From Candidatus Sulfopaludibacter sp. SbA3 (lineage in GTDB: Bacteria; Acidobacteriota; Terriglobia; Bryobacterales; Bryobacteraceae), in the NCBI GenBank assembly GCA_945890485.1, contig CAMDCN010000001.1, positions 558,001-622,000 on the forward strand: a DNA stretch of 64,000 bases, in the 5' to 3' direction. The position numbers were made by a program, and so were the translations under genes. This document shows positions 42,071 through 50,477 of the stretch, piece after piece. Positions within the stretch are counted from its first letter, which is position 1; every line of letters starts with the position of its first letter. Below the pieces are notes generated by a model that was not told the origin of the DNA, ran no database searches, and saw nothing but the letters and a program-made list of their open reading frames with translations.

Positions 42071-43372
42071 TTAGTGCCGCGCCGCCGCCAACTCCTCGGC
42101 CGCAAAAAGTGATGTCAGAAAATTCCCCTGCGGATCGAGTTCAATTGCCTCCGGATCGCTAATGACCTCTAGAATCGGATTCTTAGCAATCTCCGGCAGC
42201 AGATTTTCACTCAAGGCCAGCGGCGTCAGCTCCATCGTATTCTTGATCCAGCCCAAAGTAACTGCGCTTTCATCCAACTTACCCACAGTCGGCCAAAGGG
42301 TCCGTAGGCACTCATAGTCGCTGCCAAAGTGGATCGGGGTCCGAATCGCCCCGGGCGTCGAGGCGGTCAGCGAGTTGATCCGCGTCGGCGTCCAATCAAC
42401 CTTTGCGAGTAACCGGTCGTGGATCAGATCGGCCATGCCAAGTCCCACCGCGTTCCCATAGCTCTTACTGGACAGGTCGCGCAGGTACACCCGCTCAAAC
42501 CGCGGTCCGGGCCAGGGATTCGCCTCGCCGTTCACGCTCCGGTTCACCACTTTCGTGTCCATTCCGGCCCCGGAAATTGTCTTTCCGATCTCGTCCAGCA
42601 TGAGGATGTCGAGGTCGAACGGCACCCGGGCCATCCAACTCTTTACCAGCGCCAGTAACTCCTCCTCGCGCTTTTCCATCGTCTCTACCGGCACGGCTTC
42701 CACGTGCGCCGTGTGATGATAGGCGTCCTCGAGAATTGCCAGACCACCGAGAATCTTACCCGAGGCCAGCACCTGCCGTCCCACGCTCCGGATCACGTGC
42801 CCCAGCCCTAATTTGTAAGCATAGGTGTGATACCGCTGCGCCCCGGCGAACTTACCCAGCCCGATCGCCATCATCTTGAACAGGCCGCTCTCAATTTCGC
42901 CAGCGAAATCGGTATGCCACTTCACGCGGCCGACTAACATCACGCCGTCAGCGTCATACGCCTGTTTGTCCAGAAACGCCTCGATCCCGTTGGCATCGCG
43001 ACCAAGCGAAACAACTTCGAGCTGGCTGATCACCGGGCAGCCCATGGTCGCCTCGGTAATCTTGTAGTTGGCCAGCACATGGGCCTGCCCTTCTGCCGTC
43101 GCCGCGCCATGGCTCCCCATCGCCGGAAAAATGAACGGCTTGCAGCCCGCCTCCTGCCAATAGGTCACGACGGCTTTGACAATCCCGTCGATGTTGGTGA
43201 TGCCCCGGCTACCAACCCCGATAGCGACTCGGGCACCCGGAGCCAGACGCCCGGCCATCCCGGCGCTCCGCAGCGCCTCCGACACCGAGCCTGGCACATC
43301 GGCCAGCGCGCGATTGGGAAAATTCTGTTTTACCCGTACAATTCGGGGCAGTTGAAATGTGGTCTCCGGCAT
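42071..43372 (-). CDS. LarA-like nickel-pincer isomerase family protein
   Basis: 433 residues. It resembles the lactate racemase (LarA) superfamily: an N-terminal domain with VAIGVGSRGITN, GSHGAATAEG (His88) and VKWHTDFAGEIESGLFKM near residues 150-167. The family depends on a nickel pincer nucleotide made by LarB, LarC and LarE, none of which is in the window. Members of the several LarA groups isomerise different 2-hydroxy acids, so the substrate is open. It precedes the membrane glycosyltransferase by 4 bases and starts about 94 bases after the HemQ stop. Confidence 0.75.
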   Translation of the reverse strand: MPETTFQLPRIVRVKQNFPNRALADVPGSVSEALRSAGMAGRLAPGARVAIGVGSRGITNIDGIVKAVVTYWQEAGCKPFIFPAMGSHGAATAEGQAHVLANYKITEATMGCPVISQLEVVSLGRDANGIEAFLDKQAYDADGVMLVGRVKWHTDFAGEIESGLFKMMAIGLGKFAGAQRYHTYAYKLGLGHVIRSVGRQVLASGKILGGLAILEDAYHHTAHVEAVPVETMEKREEELLALVKSWMARVPFDLDILMLDEIGKTISGAGMDTKVVNRSVNGEANPWPGPRFERVYLRDLSSKSYGNAVGLGMADLIHDRLLAKVDWTPTRINSLTASTPGAIRTPIHFGSDYECLRTLWPTVGKLDESAVTLGWIKNTMELTPLALSENLLPEIAKNPILEVISDPEAIELDPQGNFLTSLFAAEELAAARH

Positions 43373-43466
43373 CAGGCGCAGTATATCAATTCAACGTTAG
43401 ATTGCGAAGGTCAGGGCCTTTGGCGTCGACAACTCAAACACGCCCCGACCTCGCACCGCGGCCTCA

Positions 43467-44306
43467 CTATCCGAACAGCTTTTCTTCGACGTCCTCCGGC
43501 TTGCAGTGGACCCCGACGTAAAACTTCCCGAATTTCGCGTACACGGCACTGACCTCATCGAAACGCATCTCATAGATCAGTTTCTTGAACACCACCGGAT
43601 CGTCCGCGAACAGGTCGACGCCCCATTCCCAATCGTCCAGTCCAATCGATCCTGTAATGATCTGCTTTACCGTTCCCGCATACCGCCGGCCCACCATCCC
43701 GTGTTCGTGCATCATCCGCGCACGCTCTTCAATCGACACGGTGTACCAGTTTTTGCTCTCTCCGCGCAGCCGATCCATCGGATAGAAGCAAACGTATTGG
43801 GCTTCGGGAATTCGGGGATACAACCGCGGCGCCATGGCCTCGGTCTGCCGGTCAAGGGTCTCCTGCACGGCGGCCTGCCATTCCTCCGAGTGGCGCTCCA
43901 GCCCTTTCTCATCCAGCGCCCTGAATGTCTTTACCGACGATTCGTACAGCCCGAGCTCCACCACCGAGGTGTAGTCGGCAACCGGGATTAGGTACCCGGC
44001 CAAATCGCTGCGCAAAAAGTCCCTCTGCGCCTCTTGCAATGCTTCGAGAGTTGCGCGGAAGAAGATCAACATCAGGTCGCCCTTGCCAACCATCGCATAC
44101 GCGGCAGTCTGGCCGGTTTCCTGGCCCTGTGCGAAGCGCAAATCGGAGGCAAACTCCCGCAGAATATCGCGCCGGGTCAAGTTATCAAGCGCGTTCCAGC
44201 GACGCCGGTTGATCCGGAACATCAGATGAAGCACCCAAGCGCCTTCAATCGTCAGAGGAACCGCGGGCAATGCCGCCGGAAGGGAATTCGAAGTTTGTTC
44301 AGACAT
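43467..44306 (-). CDS. hemQ: HemQ, coproheme decarboxylase (chlorite dismutase family)
   Basis: 279 residues. The hallmark block is YPMDRLRGESKNWYTVSIEE followed by ERARMMHEHGMVGRRYAGTV, KQIITGSIGLDDWEWGVDL and FADDPVVFKKLIYEMRFDEV. The glutamine in VKQIITG stands where true chlorite dismutases have arginine, which points to HemQ. The enzyme converts coproheme to heme b with hydrogen peroxide, the last step of the coproporphyrin-dependent heme pathway. No other hem gene is nearby. The divergent start of the Solibacter-type protein lies 129 bases away. Confidence 0.93.
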   Translation of the reverse strand: MSEQTSNSLPAALPAVPLTIEGAWVLHLMFRINRRRWNALDNLTRRDILREFASDLRFAQGQETGQTAAYAMVGKGDLMLIFFRATLEALQEAQRDFLRSDLAGYLIPVADYTSVVELGLYESSVKTFRALDEKGLERHSEEWQAAVQETLDRQTEAMAPRLYPRIPEAQYVCFYPMDRLRGESKNWYTVSIEERARMMHEHGMVGRRYAGTVKQIITGSIGLDDWEWGVDLFADDPVVFKKLIYEMRFDEVSAVYAKFGKFYVGVHCKPEDVEEKLFG

Positions 44307-44434
44307 TGGTCTACTCTCTCTACTCTAAACTGTCGATTCCCTACTATTGCGAAGTGCCCCCGTTTCAGCCTAAGGTCTTTTCCTTATGCAGAAAGTACCG
44401 CCTCCGGTCGAAAGACCCTGTAGGACAACGTGTA

Positions 44435-46801
44435 ATGAAATTTCTTGCCGGTTCGCGCCTTTTTATCCTGGCCTTCCTCACCGCCCTCCTCGCCGGAAGC
44501 GGCTGGTCGCAGACTGCGTCGCAGGTGCGGATCTTCGCCGATCCCCCCGATGCGTACTTCCTGGTGGATGGCATCCGCTACCGCGGATCTCAGTCGTTTG
44601 TGTGGACTACTGGCAGTAAACACACTCTCGAAGCGGATGTCCTGATCCAGACAGGCACGATCGACACACGATTCAACTTCAGCAATTGGGAAGATGATCG
44701 CGGTCTCATCGGAGACGCTGGCGCGCCCGTCCAGACAGTGACGGCCAATCCTGCGCTGTCCTTTTTCAAGGTGACGTACACCCGCGAGCACAGGCTGCAG
44801 TTCATTTTCTATTCCGCTCCAGGCGTCGATAACGGCGCCGCGTGCGGTAGTTCTGGCGGTGGCGCCTCCGCGTTTCCAGGCAAGGTCTACATCAACGGCA
44901 CGTGCTACCAGTCGTCCCTCTCGATTTATTACCCCGCCGGGCAGGCCCTTAACCTGGGAGCGGTCCCGAATCCCGGATTCGTGTTTACCGGATGGCTGGT
45001 CAATGGCAATCCTCCGGGAGACGCGTTTCTTCGGACCTATACCGTCCGCGGGCCGGCTATCATCGCCCCGCAGTTCGCTCCGGCCAAGCGTGTCCTCTTC
45101 TACACGGACCCGGAGGAACTCCAGGTTTCCATCGACCAGACGCCTTTCAACACCGTCACGCGGTTTGAAGACGTCGGCCGGACCAATCCCGGTCTCCGCG
45201 AACTCGCCGTTGGTACTCGCCACGCCCTCAGCGCCCCTAGCCCCCAGCAGGATCGCCAGGGACGCTACTGGGTTTTCGACTCGTTTGACATTCCGCTCGG
45301 CCCTGGCGGACTGTACGAAGTTGCCAATGCGAACATTATGCAGACGATCACGGCCAAGTTTGTCCGGGCCGCCTCGGTGTCGTTCCTAACCCAGCCTGTA
45401 GGCCTCAAACTAGCCGTCAATGGCCGCGAAAACTGGCCTTCCTACAATTTCGTCTGGGCTGTCGGCAGCGCCAACACAGTTACCGCTCCAGCCATTACTA
45501 CCGATAGCCGAGGTCGCAAATACCGCTTCTTGAATTGGTCCAACGGCGGACCCGCCACGCAGGAGATCACTACGCCGGTCGATACGGCCACCGGCGGATT
45601 CCGCCTCATTGCCAACTACGAACTCATGCCCCGGGTGATCATCTCGACCAATCAACCTGCTGGCCAACTGTTGGTCAACGGGCAAACCTGCGCCATGCCC
45701 TGTATACTCGACGGCGCTGCTGGATCGACCGCATCGCTCGACGCCTCCGCGAAAGTAGAGTTTGGAGCGGATTCCCGCGCCGAGTTCTCCGGTTGGTCGG
45801 ACGCTGCCGATCGTGCCCGCACCCTCACGTTCTCCGGTGATGAGCGGCGCATCACACTCAACTACAGCATGTCCAATGCTCTCCGCGCAGTCTCTGACCT
45901 GGCCGATGGCGTGGACTTCAGCTTCGATCCGCCCTCCGCCGACGGCTTCTATCCCTCCAACGCGACGGTCCGCGTCACGGCTACCGCCCGCGAAGGCTTC
46001 CGCTTCCGGCGCTGGGCCGGCGACTTGGAAGGTACTTCCGATGTCGGATTTGTATCGCTCGGCACCCCTCGCCTCGTACGAGCACTTCTCGACAAAATCC
46101 CCACGATTCCCACTGCCGGAATTCGCAACGCCGCCGGTGAAACCCCGGATCTGGTCGTCGCCCCGGGCAGTATCATCTCGGTTTTCGGCAGCCTGCTCGC
46201 CCCCGACTATGCCGCCGCCCCCGCCGGCCCCCTGGCGCAGACCCTTGCCGATACGGTTGTTCAATGGAACAATCGTCTTCTGCCTCTACTCTTCGTCTCA
46301 CCCGACCAGATCAACGCGCAGGTGCCCTCCGACTTCGCGGAAGGCGAACAAACCCTGGGGGTTCGGACAGGGAATCAACCCGCCATCCAGGGGAAGGTCC
46401 AAGTCGTCCGCAACGCTCCGGGTCTGTTTGGCTTCACGCTCGACGAGAAGTTCTATCTCGCCGCCACACACGAAGACGGCAGCGTTATCTCGCCGGACAA
46501 TCCGGCCCGCCGAGGCGAAACGATAACAATTCTGGGCACCGGCTTCGGCCCCTATCAGCGCCCGCTCTTGGACGGATTCCCCGCCCCGCTCGCCCCGCCG
46601 AATCCGCTTGTCGACCCAGTCGAGATCCGGCTCGGCGAACTCACGCTCACCCCGGCCAGCGCAATTGCCAGTCCCGGGCAAGTCGGCTTGGTCGCCCTCA
46701 AGCTTGTCATCCCGGAGGACCTGGCTCCCGCCGGCGAACTCCCGGTCACGGCCATCGTCAATGGACGTAGCTCTAACTCAGCCCTACTCCCGTTACGCTA
46801 A
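44435..46801 (+). CDS. Secreted repeat protein with Solibacter-type C-terminal domain (TIGR03437-like)
   Basis: 788 residues from MKFLAGSRLFILAFLTALLA (signal peptide); an in-frame stretch upstream lies in the divergent promoter region. Residues about 25-575 hold several copies of an extracellular repeat with G-F-x-F-x-G-W (GFVFTGWLVNG, YRFLNWSNGG, FRFRRWAGDLEG). The C-terminal 230 residues match the domain seen almost only in Solibacter-group Acidobacteria: ISVFGSLLAP, LPLLFVSPDQINAQVPSDFA, PGLFGF, TILGTGFGPYQ and LVIPEDLAPAGELPVT. Function is unknown, surface adhesion or sorting being the usual guess. It is a good lineage marker. Confidence 0.9.
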   Translation: MKFLAGSRLFILAFLTALLAGSGWSQTASQVRIFADPPDAYFLVDGIRYRGSQSFVWTTGSKHTLEADVLIQTGTIDTRFNFSNWEDDRGLIGDAGAPVQTVTANPALSFFKVTYTREHRLQFIFYSAPGVDNGAACGSSGGGASAFPGKVYINGTCYQSSLSIYYPAGQALNLGAVPNPGFVFTGWLVNGNPPGDAFLRTYTVRGPAIIAPQFAPAKRVLFYTDPEELQVSIDQTPFNTVTRFEDVGRTNPGLRELAVGTRHALSAPSPQQDRQGRYWVFDSFDIPLGPGGLYEVANANIMQTITAKFVRAASVSFLTQPVGLKLAVNGRENWPSYNFVWAVGSANTVTAPAITTDSRGRKYRFLNWSNGGPATQEITTPVDTATGGFRLIANYELMPRVIISTNQPAGQLLVNGQTCAMPCILDGAAGSTASLDASAKVEFGADSRAEFSGWSDAADRARTLTFSGDERRITLNYSMSNALRAVSDLADGVDFSFDPPSADGFYPSNATVRVTATAREGFRFRRWAGDLEGTSDVGFVSLGTPRLVRALLDKIPTIPTAGIRNAAGETPDLVVAPGSIISVFGSLLAPDYAAAPAGPLAQTLADTVVQWNNRLLPLLFVSPDQINAQVPSDFAEGEQTLGVRTGNQPAIQGKVQVVRNAPGLFGFTLDEKFYLAATHEDGSVISPDNPARRGETITILGTGFGPYQRPLLDGFPAPLAPPNPLVDPVEIRLGELTLTPASAIASPGQVGLVALKLVIPEDLAPAGELPVTAIVNGRSSNSALLPLR

Positions 46802-46807
46802 ACCGAA

Positions 46808-47839
46808 ATGAACTCGTTCCCATCGCTCTTCCGAATTCTGCCGCTGCTCGCACTACCGCTCGTCGCCGCACCGGAAGTCGAAACCCGTCCGGAGCCCTCG
46901 GCTTGGCGCTTCGCCCACCCCGATGCCCAGATCCTGGCCGGGGCCGACCTCTTCCGACTCGGCCAGTCCCCCCTCGGCGAGAAGCTCCGTCAGCGCTTCC
47001 TCGCCGCCATGGGCCCGGAATTGTCTCGTCACGTCCAGCGCCTGCTCGTCTCCACCGCCTTCGCCCCAGACGGGAGCGCCGACTCCATCCTGATCCTTTC
47101 CGGGCCACTCAACTCTGCGCGCATCAAGCAAATGGCCGCCCAGGGTCAGGCGCCAATCAAAAACTACAAAGGCGTCGAGGTAATTCTCCCGCCCAGCGGC
47201 TCCCCCGACGAGACCCATTTCGCCATCGTTGATTCGCAAACCGCGCTTCTCGGTACCCGATTGGGAGTGGCCGGGGCAATCGACCGCAGCCTCCGCACCC
47301 CTCGTCCCCATGGCGAAACCAACCCACTATTCTCCCGGGCCCTCGAACTCGGCAGTGAAGCCGAAGTCTGGGTCCTCACCGACGAACTACCAGCGGGGTT
47401 CGGCCCCGTGTCTTGGGACGCCCAGGCCGGACTCGAACTGGTCCTGACCGTCAAACACGACGCCGGGCTCGCCATCGGAATCGCCCTGGCGGACCCGTCT
47501 CAAGTAGACGCCGCACTCCAACCTATCGAAGCAGATCGCTTCGCCAAGCCCCAAGCGCGTTATGTGCTGGCCTCTTGGCTCCCCAAACTCGCGGCCCTCC
47601 GCCAGACCAGCGGACTGGTCTTGTCAGGGCAGCTGAGCGAGCCCGCCACCCTTGAAGAATTTCCCACTCTCGCCGCCGCACTCGGCCTACCCATCAAGCC
47701 AGCCGTCCGCCCAACGCGACTCGAAGTCACGCCCCCACAGCCCAAACCGGCTCCGCCGGTTGAACCGCCTGTGCTTCGGGTCCGCATCGAGGGTCTCGAC
47801 AACGGTCCCCTCGAGATCCCCTACCAAACCAAAAAGTAG
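46808..47839 (+). CDS. Secreted protein of unknown family
   Basis: 343 residues with signal peptide (SLFRILPLLALPLVAAPE). The body alternates helices and strands (LSRHVQRLLVSTAFAPDGSA, LLGTRLGVAGAIDRSLRTP) without a motif I can name; the C-terminal 55 residues are Pro-rich (PPQPKPAPPVEPP). It starts 6 bases after the preceding stop and may be cotranscribed with it. Similar secreted proteins of unknown role occur in Acidobacteria; I cannot assign a function. Confidence 0.75.
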   Translation: MNSFPSLFRILPLLALPLVAAPEVETRPEPSAWRFAHPDAQILAGADLFRLGQSPLGEKLRQRFLAAMGPELSRHVQRLLVSTAFAPDGSADSILILSGPLNSARIKQMAAQGQAPIKNYKGVEVILPPSGSPDETHFAIVDSQTALLGTRLGVAGAIDRSLRTPRPHGETNPLFSRALELGSEAEVWVLTDELPAGFGPVSWDAQAGLELVLTVKHDAGLAIGIALADPSQVDAALQPIEADRFAKPQARYVLASWLPKLAALRQTSGLVLSGQLSEPATLEEFPTLAAALGLPIKPAVRPTRLEVTPPQPKPAPPVEPPVLRVRIEGLDNGPLEIPYQTKK

Positions 47840-47866
47840 TCCCCGGCTGTTATAAACTCTTCGGTC

Positions 47867-48634
47867 ATGCCTCCTTCCCGGCTCCTGGCCGAACTTGCCG
47901 CCGAATTCTTCGGCACCATGATGATCCTCCTGATCGGTGCTGGCGTCGTCGCCTCCGTCGTGCTATTCAGCACCGGCACACCTGGAGAAGTTGTCAACGG
48001 CGGCGTCACCAATATCAATTTCGCCTGGGGCTTCGGCGTCACGTTCGGCATCCTGGTCGCGGGAAAAATCAGCGGAGCCCACCTCAACCCCGCCGTCACT
48101 CTCGCCCTCGCCGTCTTCCGTAGCTTCCCCTGGTCGAAAGTCCTCCCGTACTCCCTCGCCCAAATCGCCGGCGCTTTTGCCGGGGCCGCTCTCGTCTTCG
48201 TCAACTACCGCGAAGCGTTCCAGAAATTCGATCCTGCCCTCGAAAAAACCGCGGGCATCTTCGCCACCTTCCCCGCCTTCCCCGCCGCCCCCATGGCCGG
48301 CCTCTTCGATCAAGTCCTGGGCACCGCCATCCTCCTCTTCCTCGTTTTTGCCGTCATCGACGAGCACAACAACCCGTCCCCTGCCTACTTCACCCCCCTT
48401 CTCGTCGGGCTCATCGTTGTCGCCATCGGCATGTCCTTTGGCCCAATGCATGGATACGCCATCAACCCCGCCCGCGATTTCGGACCTCGCCTTTTCACCG
48501 TGCTGGCCGGTTTCCGGAATAATGGCCTTACCGACGGCACCGGCGTCTTCTGGGTGCCCATCGCGGGCCCCCTCCTCGGCGGTCTTCTCGGCGCAGCCGC
48601 CTATGACTTCGGAATCCGCCGCTTTCTTCGCTGA
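47867..48634 (+). CDS. MIP-family aquaporin/glycerol facilitator
   Basis: 255 residues with six TM helices and two NPA half-helices: GAHLNPAVTLAL near residue 70 and GYAINPARDFGPRL near residue 200. The Asp after the second NPAR and a somewhat long periplasmic loop are typical of glycerol-conducting members, but water selectivity cannot be excluded. It conducts water or small polyols passively. The start lies 27 bases after the preceding gene. Confidence 0.95.
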   Translation: MPPSRLLAELAAEFFGTMMILLIGAGVVASVVLFSTGTPGEVVNGGVTNINFAWGFGVTFGILVAGKISGAHLNPAVTLALAVFRSFPWSKVLPYSLAQIAGAFAGAALVFVNYREAFQKFDPALEKTAGIFATFPAFPAAPMAGLFDQVLGTAILLFLVFAVIDEHNNPSPAYFTPLLVGLIVVAIGMSFGPMHGYAINPARDFGPRLFTVLAGFRNNGLTDGTGVFWVPIAGPLLGGLLGAAAYDFGIRRFLR

Positions 48635-48659
48635 CCTGCTAGCCTGAAGGAAGAAGTAA

Positions 48660-49172
48660 ATGTTTATCTCCGTCCGCGAGCTCGACCTCGCTCCCGTCAA
48701 ATTCCGCGAGTCCGTTGCCCCCGGCGTCATTGATTGGACCACCAACGCCACGCAAGTCGGCCCCTTGGTCGCCGAAGGCGAAGCCAGCCTCGACGAGATG
48801 ACCCAGGAAATCCGGTTCTCTGGCCACCTTGCTGTCCCGCTCCATCTCGAGTGCGACCGCTGTCTGGCCCCCATTGATATCGCCGTCGATACCGACTTCG
48901 AACTCGTCTACGAACCTCTCCCGGAAGCCGTTCCCGGCCAGGAACTGGAACTCCACGCCGGTGACATCGACCTGGGGTTCTACGAAGGCGACGGCATGGA
49001 ACTGAACGATGTCCTCCGGGAGCAAGTCCTTCTCGAATTCCCCTCCCGTGCTCTCTGCTCTCCGGAGTGCAAAGGCCTCTGCCCGGTCTGCGGAGTCAAT
49101 CGAAACGAACAAACTTGTTCCTGCACCACCACTATTCCTGACGAACGTTGGGCCGCGCTGCGCAACTTGTAG
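48660..49172 (+). CDS. yceD: YceD (DUF177) protein
   Basis: 170 residues. It matches DUF177: FSGHLAVPLHLECDRCLAPI, a LPEAVPGQELELHAGDIDL segment and a C-terminal Cys cluster (SRALCSPECKGLCPVCGVNR). The gene is classically placed just before rpmF, as here (46 bases), and YceD has been linked to 23S rRNA accumulation. Length is normal. It begins a conserved cluster yceD-rpmF-plsX. Confidence 0.93.
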   Translation: MFISVRELDLAPVKFRESVAPGVIDWTTNATQVGPLVAEGEASLDEMTQEIRFSGHLAVPLHLECDRCLAPIDIAVDTDFELVYEPLPEAVPGQELELHAGDIDLGFYEGDGMELNDVLREQVLLEFPSRALCSPECKGLCPVCGVNRNEQTCSCTTTIPDERWAALRNL

Positions 49173-49218
49173 CGCATTCGATAATTATTCGCTATACTCA
49201 GAAGTTTGAGTTCTAGCC

Positions 49219-49401
49219 ATGCCTAATCCAAAACGACGTCACTCCAAGCGCCGCACCTCCTCCCGTCGCGCGCATGACTTTCTGGTTCGCCCGATTATGT
49301 CGGAGTGTCCCAATTGCCACGCCATCAAACTCCCGCATCGTGTATGCGGCAGCTGTGGCTTCTACAAGGGCCGCGCCGTAATCGAAGTCGCCGAGCAGTA
49401 A
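49219..49401 (+). CDS. rpmF: 50S ribosomal protein L32
   Basis: 60 residues, the usual length. The basic N-terminus MPNPKRRHSKRRTSSRRAHD and a four-cysteine zinc ribbon (Cys30, Cys33, Cys43, Cys46; CPNC and CGSC) identify L32 of the zinc-binding form. It is part of the large ribosomal subunit. It sits between yceD and plsX. Confidence 0.97.
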   Translation: MPNPKRRHSKRRTSSRRAHDFLVRPIMSECPNCHAIKLPHRVCGSCGFYKGRAVIEVAEQ

Positions 49402-49428
49402 ACCCGCTCTGCCTTTCATTCCAATCCT

Positions 49429-50433
49429 ATGGTGACAATCGCCGTAGACGCGATGGGCGGGGACCACGCCCCCAAATCGGAAGTCGAAGGCGCCATTCGC
49501 GCCGTCCGCCAATTGCCCGTTTCCGTCATCCTCGTTGGCCAGGAGAATGTGGTGCGCACGGAGCTTTCCGCCCATCCGGGCTGGGAAAAGCTCCCCATCA
49601 CGATTCACCACGCCAGCGAGGTTGTCACTATGGACGATAGCGCCGGCAAAGCTCTTCGAACGAAGAGAGATAGTTCTATCCGGGTCGCCCTTCGCTTGGC
49701 TCGCGATGGACATGCCCAGGGTGTTGTCAGCGCCGGGAATACCGGTGCGGTTATGGCTATGGCCAAAACGGTCTGCGGCATGGTGAAAGGCGTCGACCGC
49801 CCCGCTTTGGCTTCCGTCTTCCCGACGCTAAAGGGCAAGCCCGCCGTGATGCTCGATGTCGGCGCCAACGTCGACGTGTCGCCGGAGATGCTGGCTCAGT
49901 TCGCCATGATGGGCGAATTGTATTCCAGGCTCATCTTCCATACGGAAAATCCGCGCGTTGGCCTGCTTTCCATCGGCGAAGAGGATCATAAGGGCAACGA
50001 ATTGACCAAAGGCGCGATGCCCTTGCTCAAACAACTGCCGATCCACTTCATCGGCAATGTCGAAGGCCGCGACCTCTACACTGGGCACGCCGATGTCATC
50101 GTCTGCGACGGCTTCACTGGCAATGTGGCTCTGAAGGTCAGCGAAGGCCTCGTCGACGTCATCAAGCACCTCCTCCAGGAATCGCTCAAGGCCAGCCTCT
50201 CAGGCAAAATCGGTTACATGCTCTCCCGGTCAGCCTATACGAATTTCAAGAAGCGGGTCGACTACTCCGAGTTTGGCGGAGCGCCCCTCCTCGGCGTGAA
50301 GGGCTGCACAATCATTTGCCACGGCCGTTCCAACGCCAACGCCATTAAGAACGCGGTCCGCGTCGCTGCGGAGTTTGCAAGCTCCAATCTCAACGAACGC
50401 CTTCACCAAGGTCTGACCAGCGAAAAGGTTTGA
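49429..50433 (+). CDS. plsX: Phosphate acyltransferase PlsX
   Basis: 334 residues. Diagnostic segments are [20 protein letters not shown] at the start, [39 protein letters not shown] and [16 protein letters not shown]. It makes acyl-phosphate from acyl-ACP, the first step of phospholipid synthesis with PlsY and PlsC. It follows rpmF by 27 bases in the classic gene order; fabH does not follow. Confidence 0.97.
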   Translation: MVTIAVDAMGGDHAPKSEVEGAIRAVRQLPVSVILVGQENVVRTELSAHPGWEKLPITIHHASEVVTMDDSAGKALRTKRDSSIRVALRLARDGHAQGVVSAGNTGAVMAMAKTVCGMVKGVDRPALASVFPTLKGKPAVMLDVGANVDVSPEMLAQFAMMGELYSRLIFHTENPRVGLLSIGEEDHKGNELTKGAMPLLKQLPIHFIGNVEGRDLYTGHADVIVCDGFTGNVALKVSEGLVDVIKHLLQESLKASLSGKIGYMLSRSAYTNFKKRVDYSEFGGAPLLGVKGCTIICHGRSNANAIKNAVRVAAEFASSNLNERLHQGLTSEKV

Positions 50434-50477
50434 CCAACTAAATCAGCTCCCGCCGCGTCACAATAGAAAGACACGGC

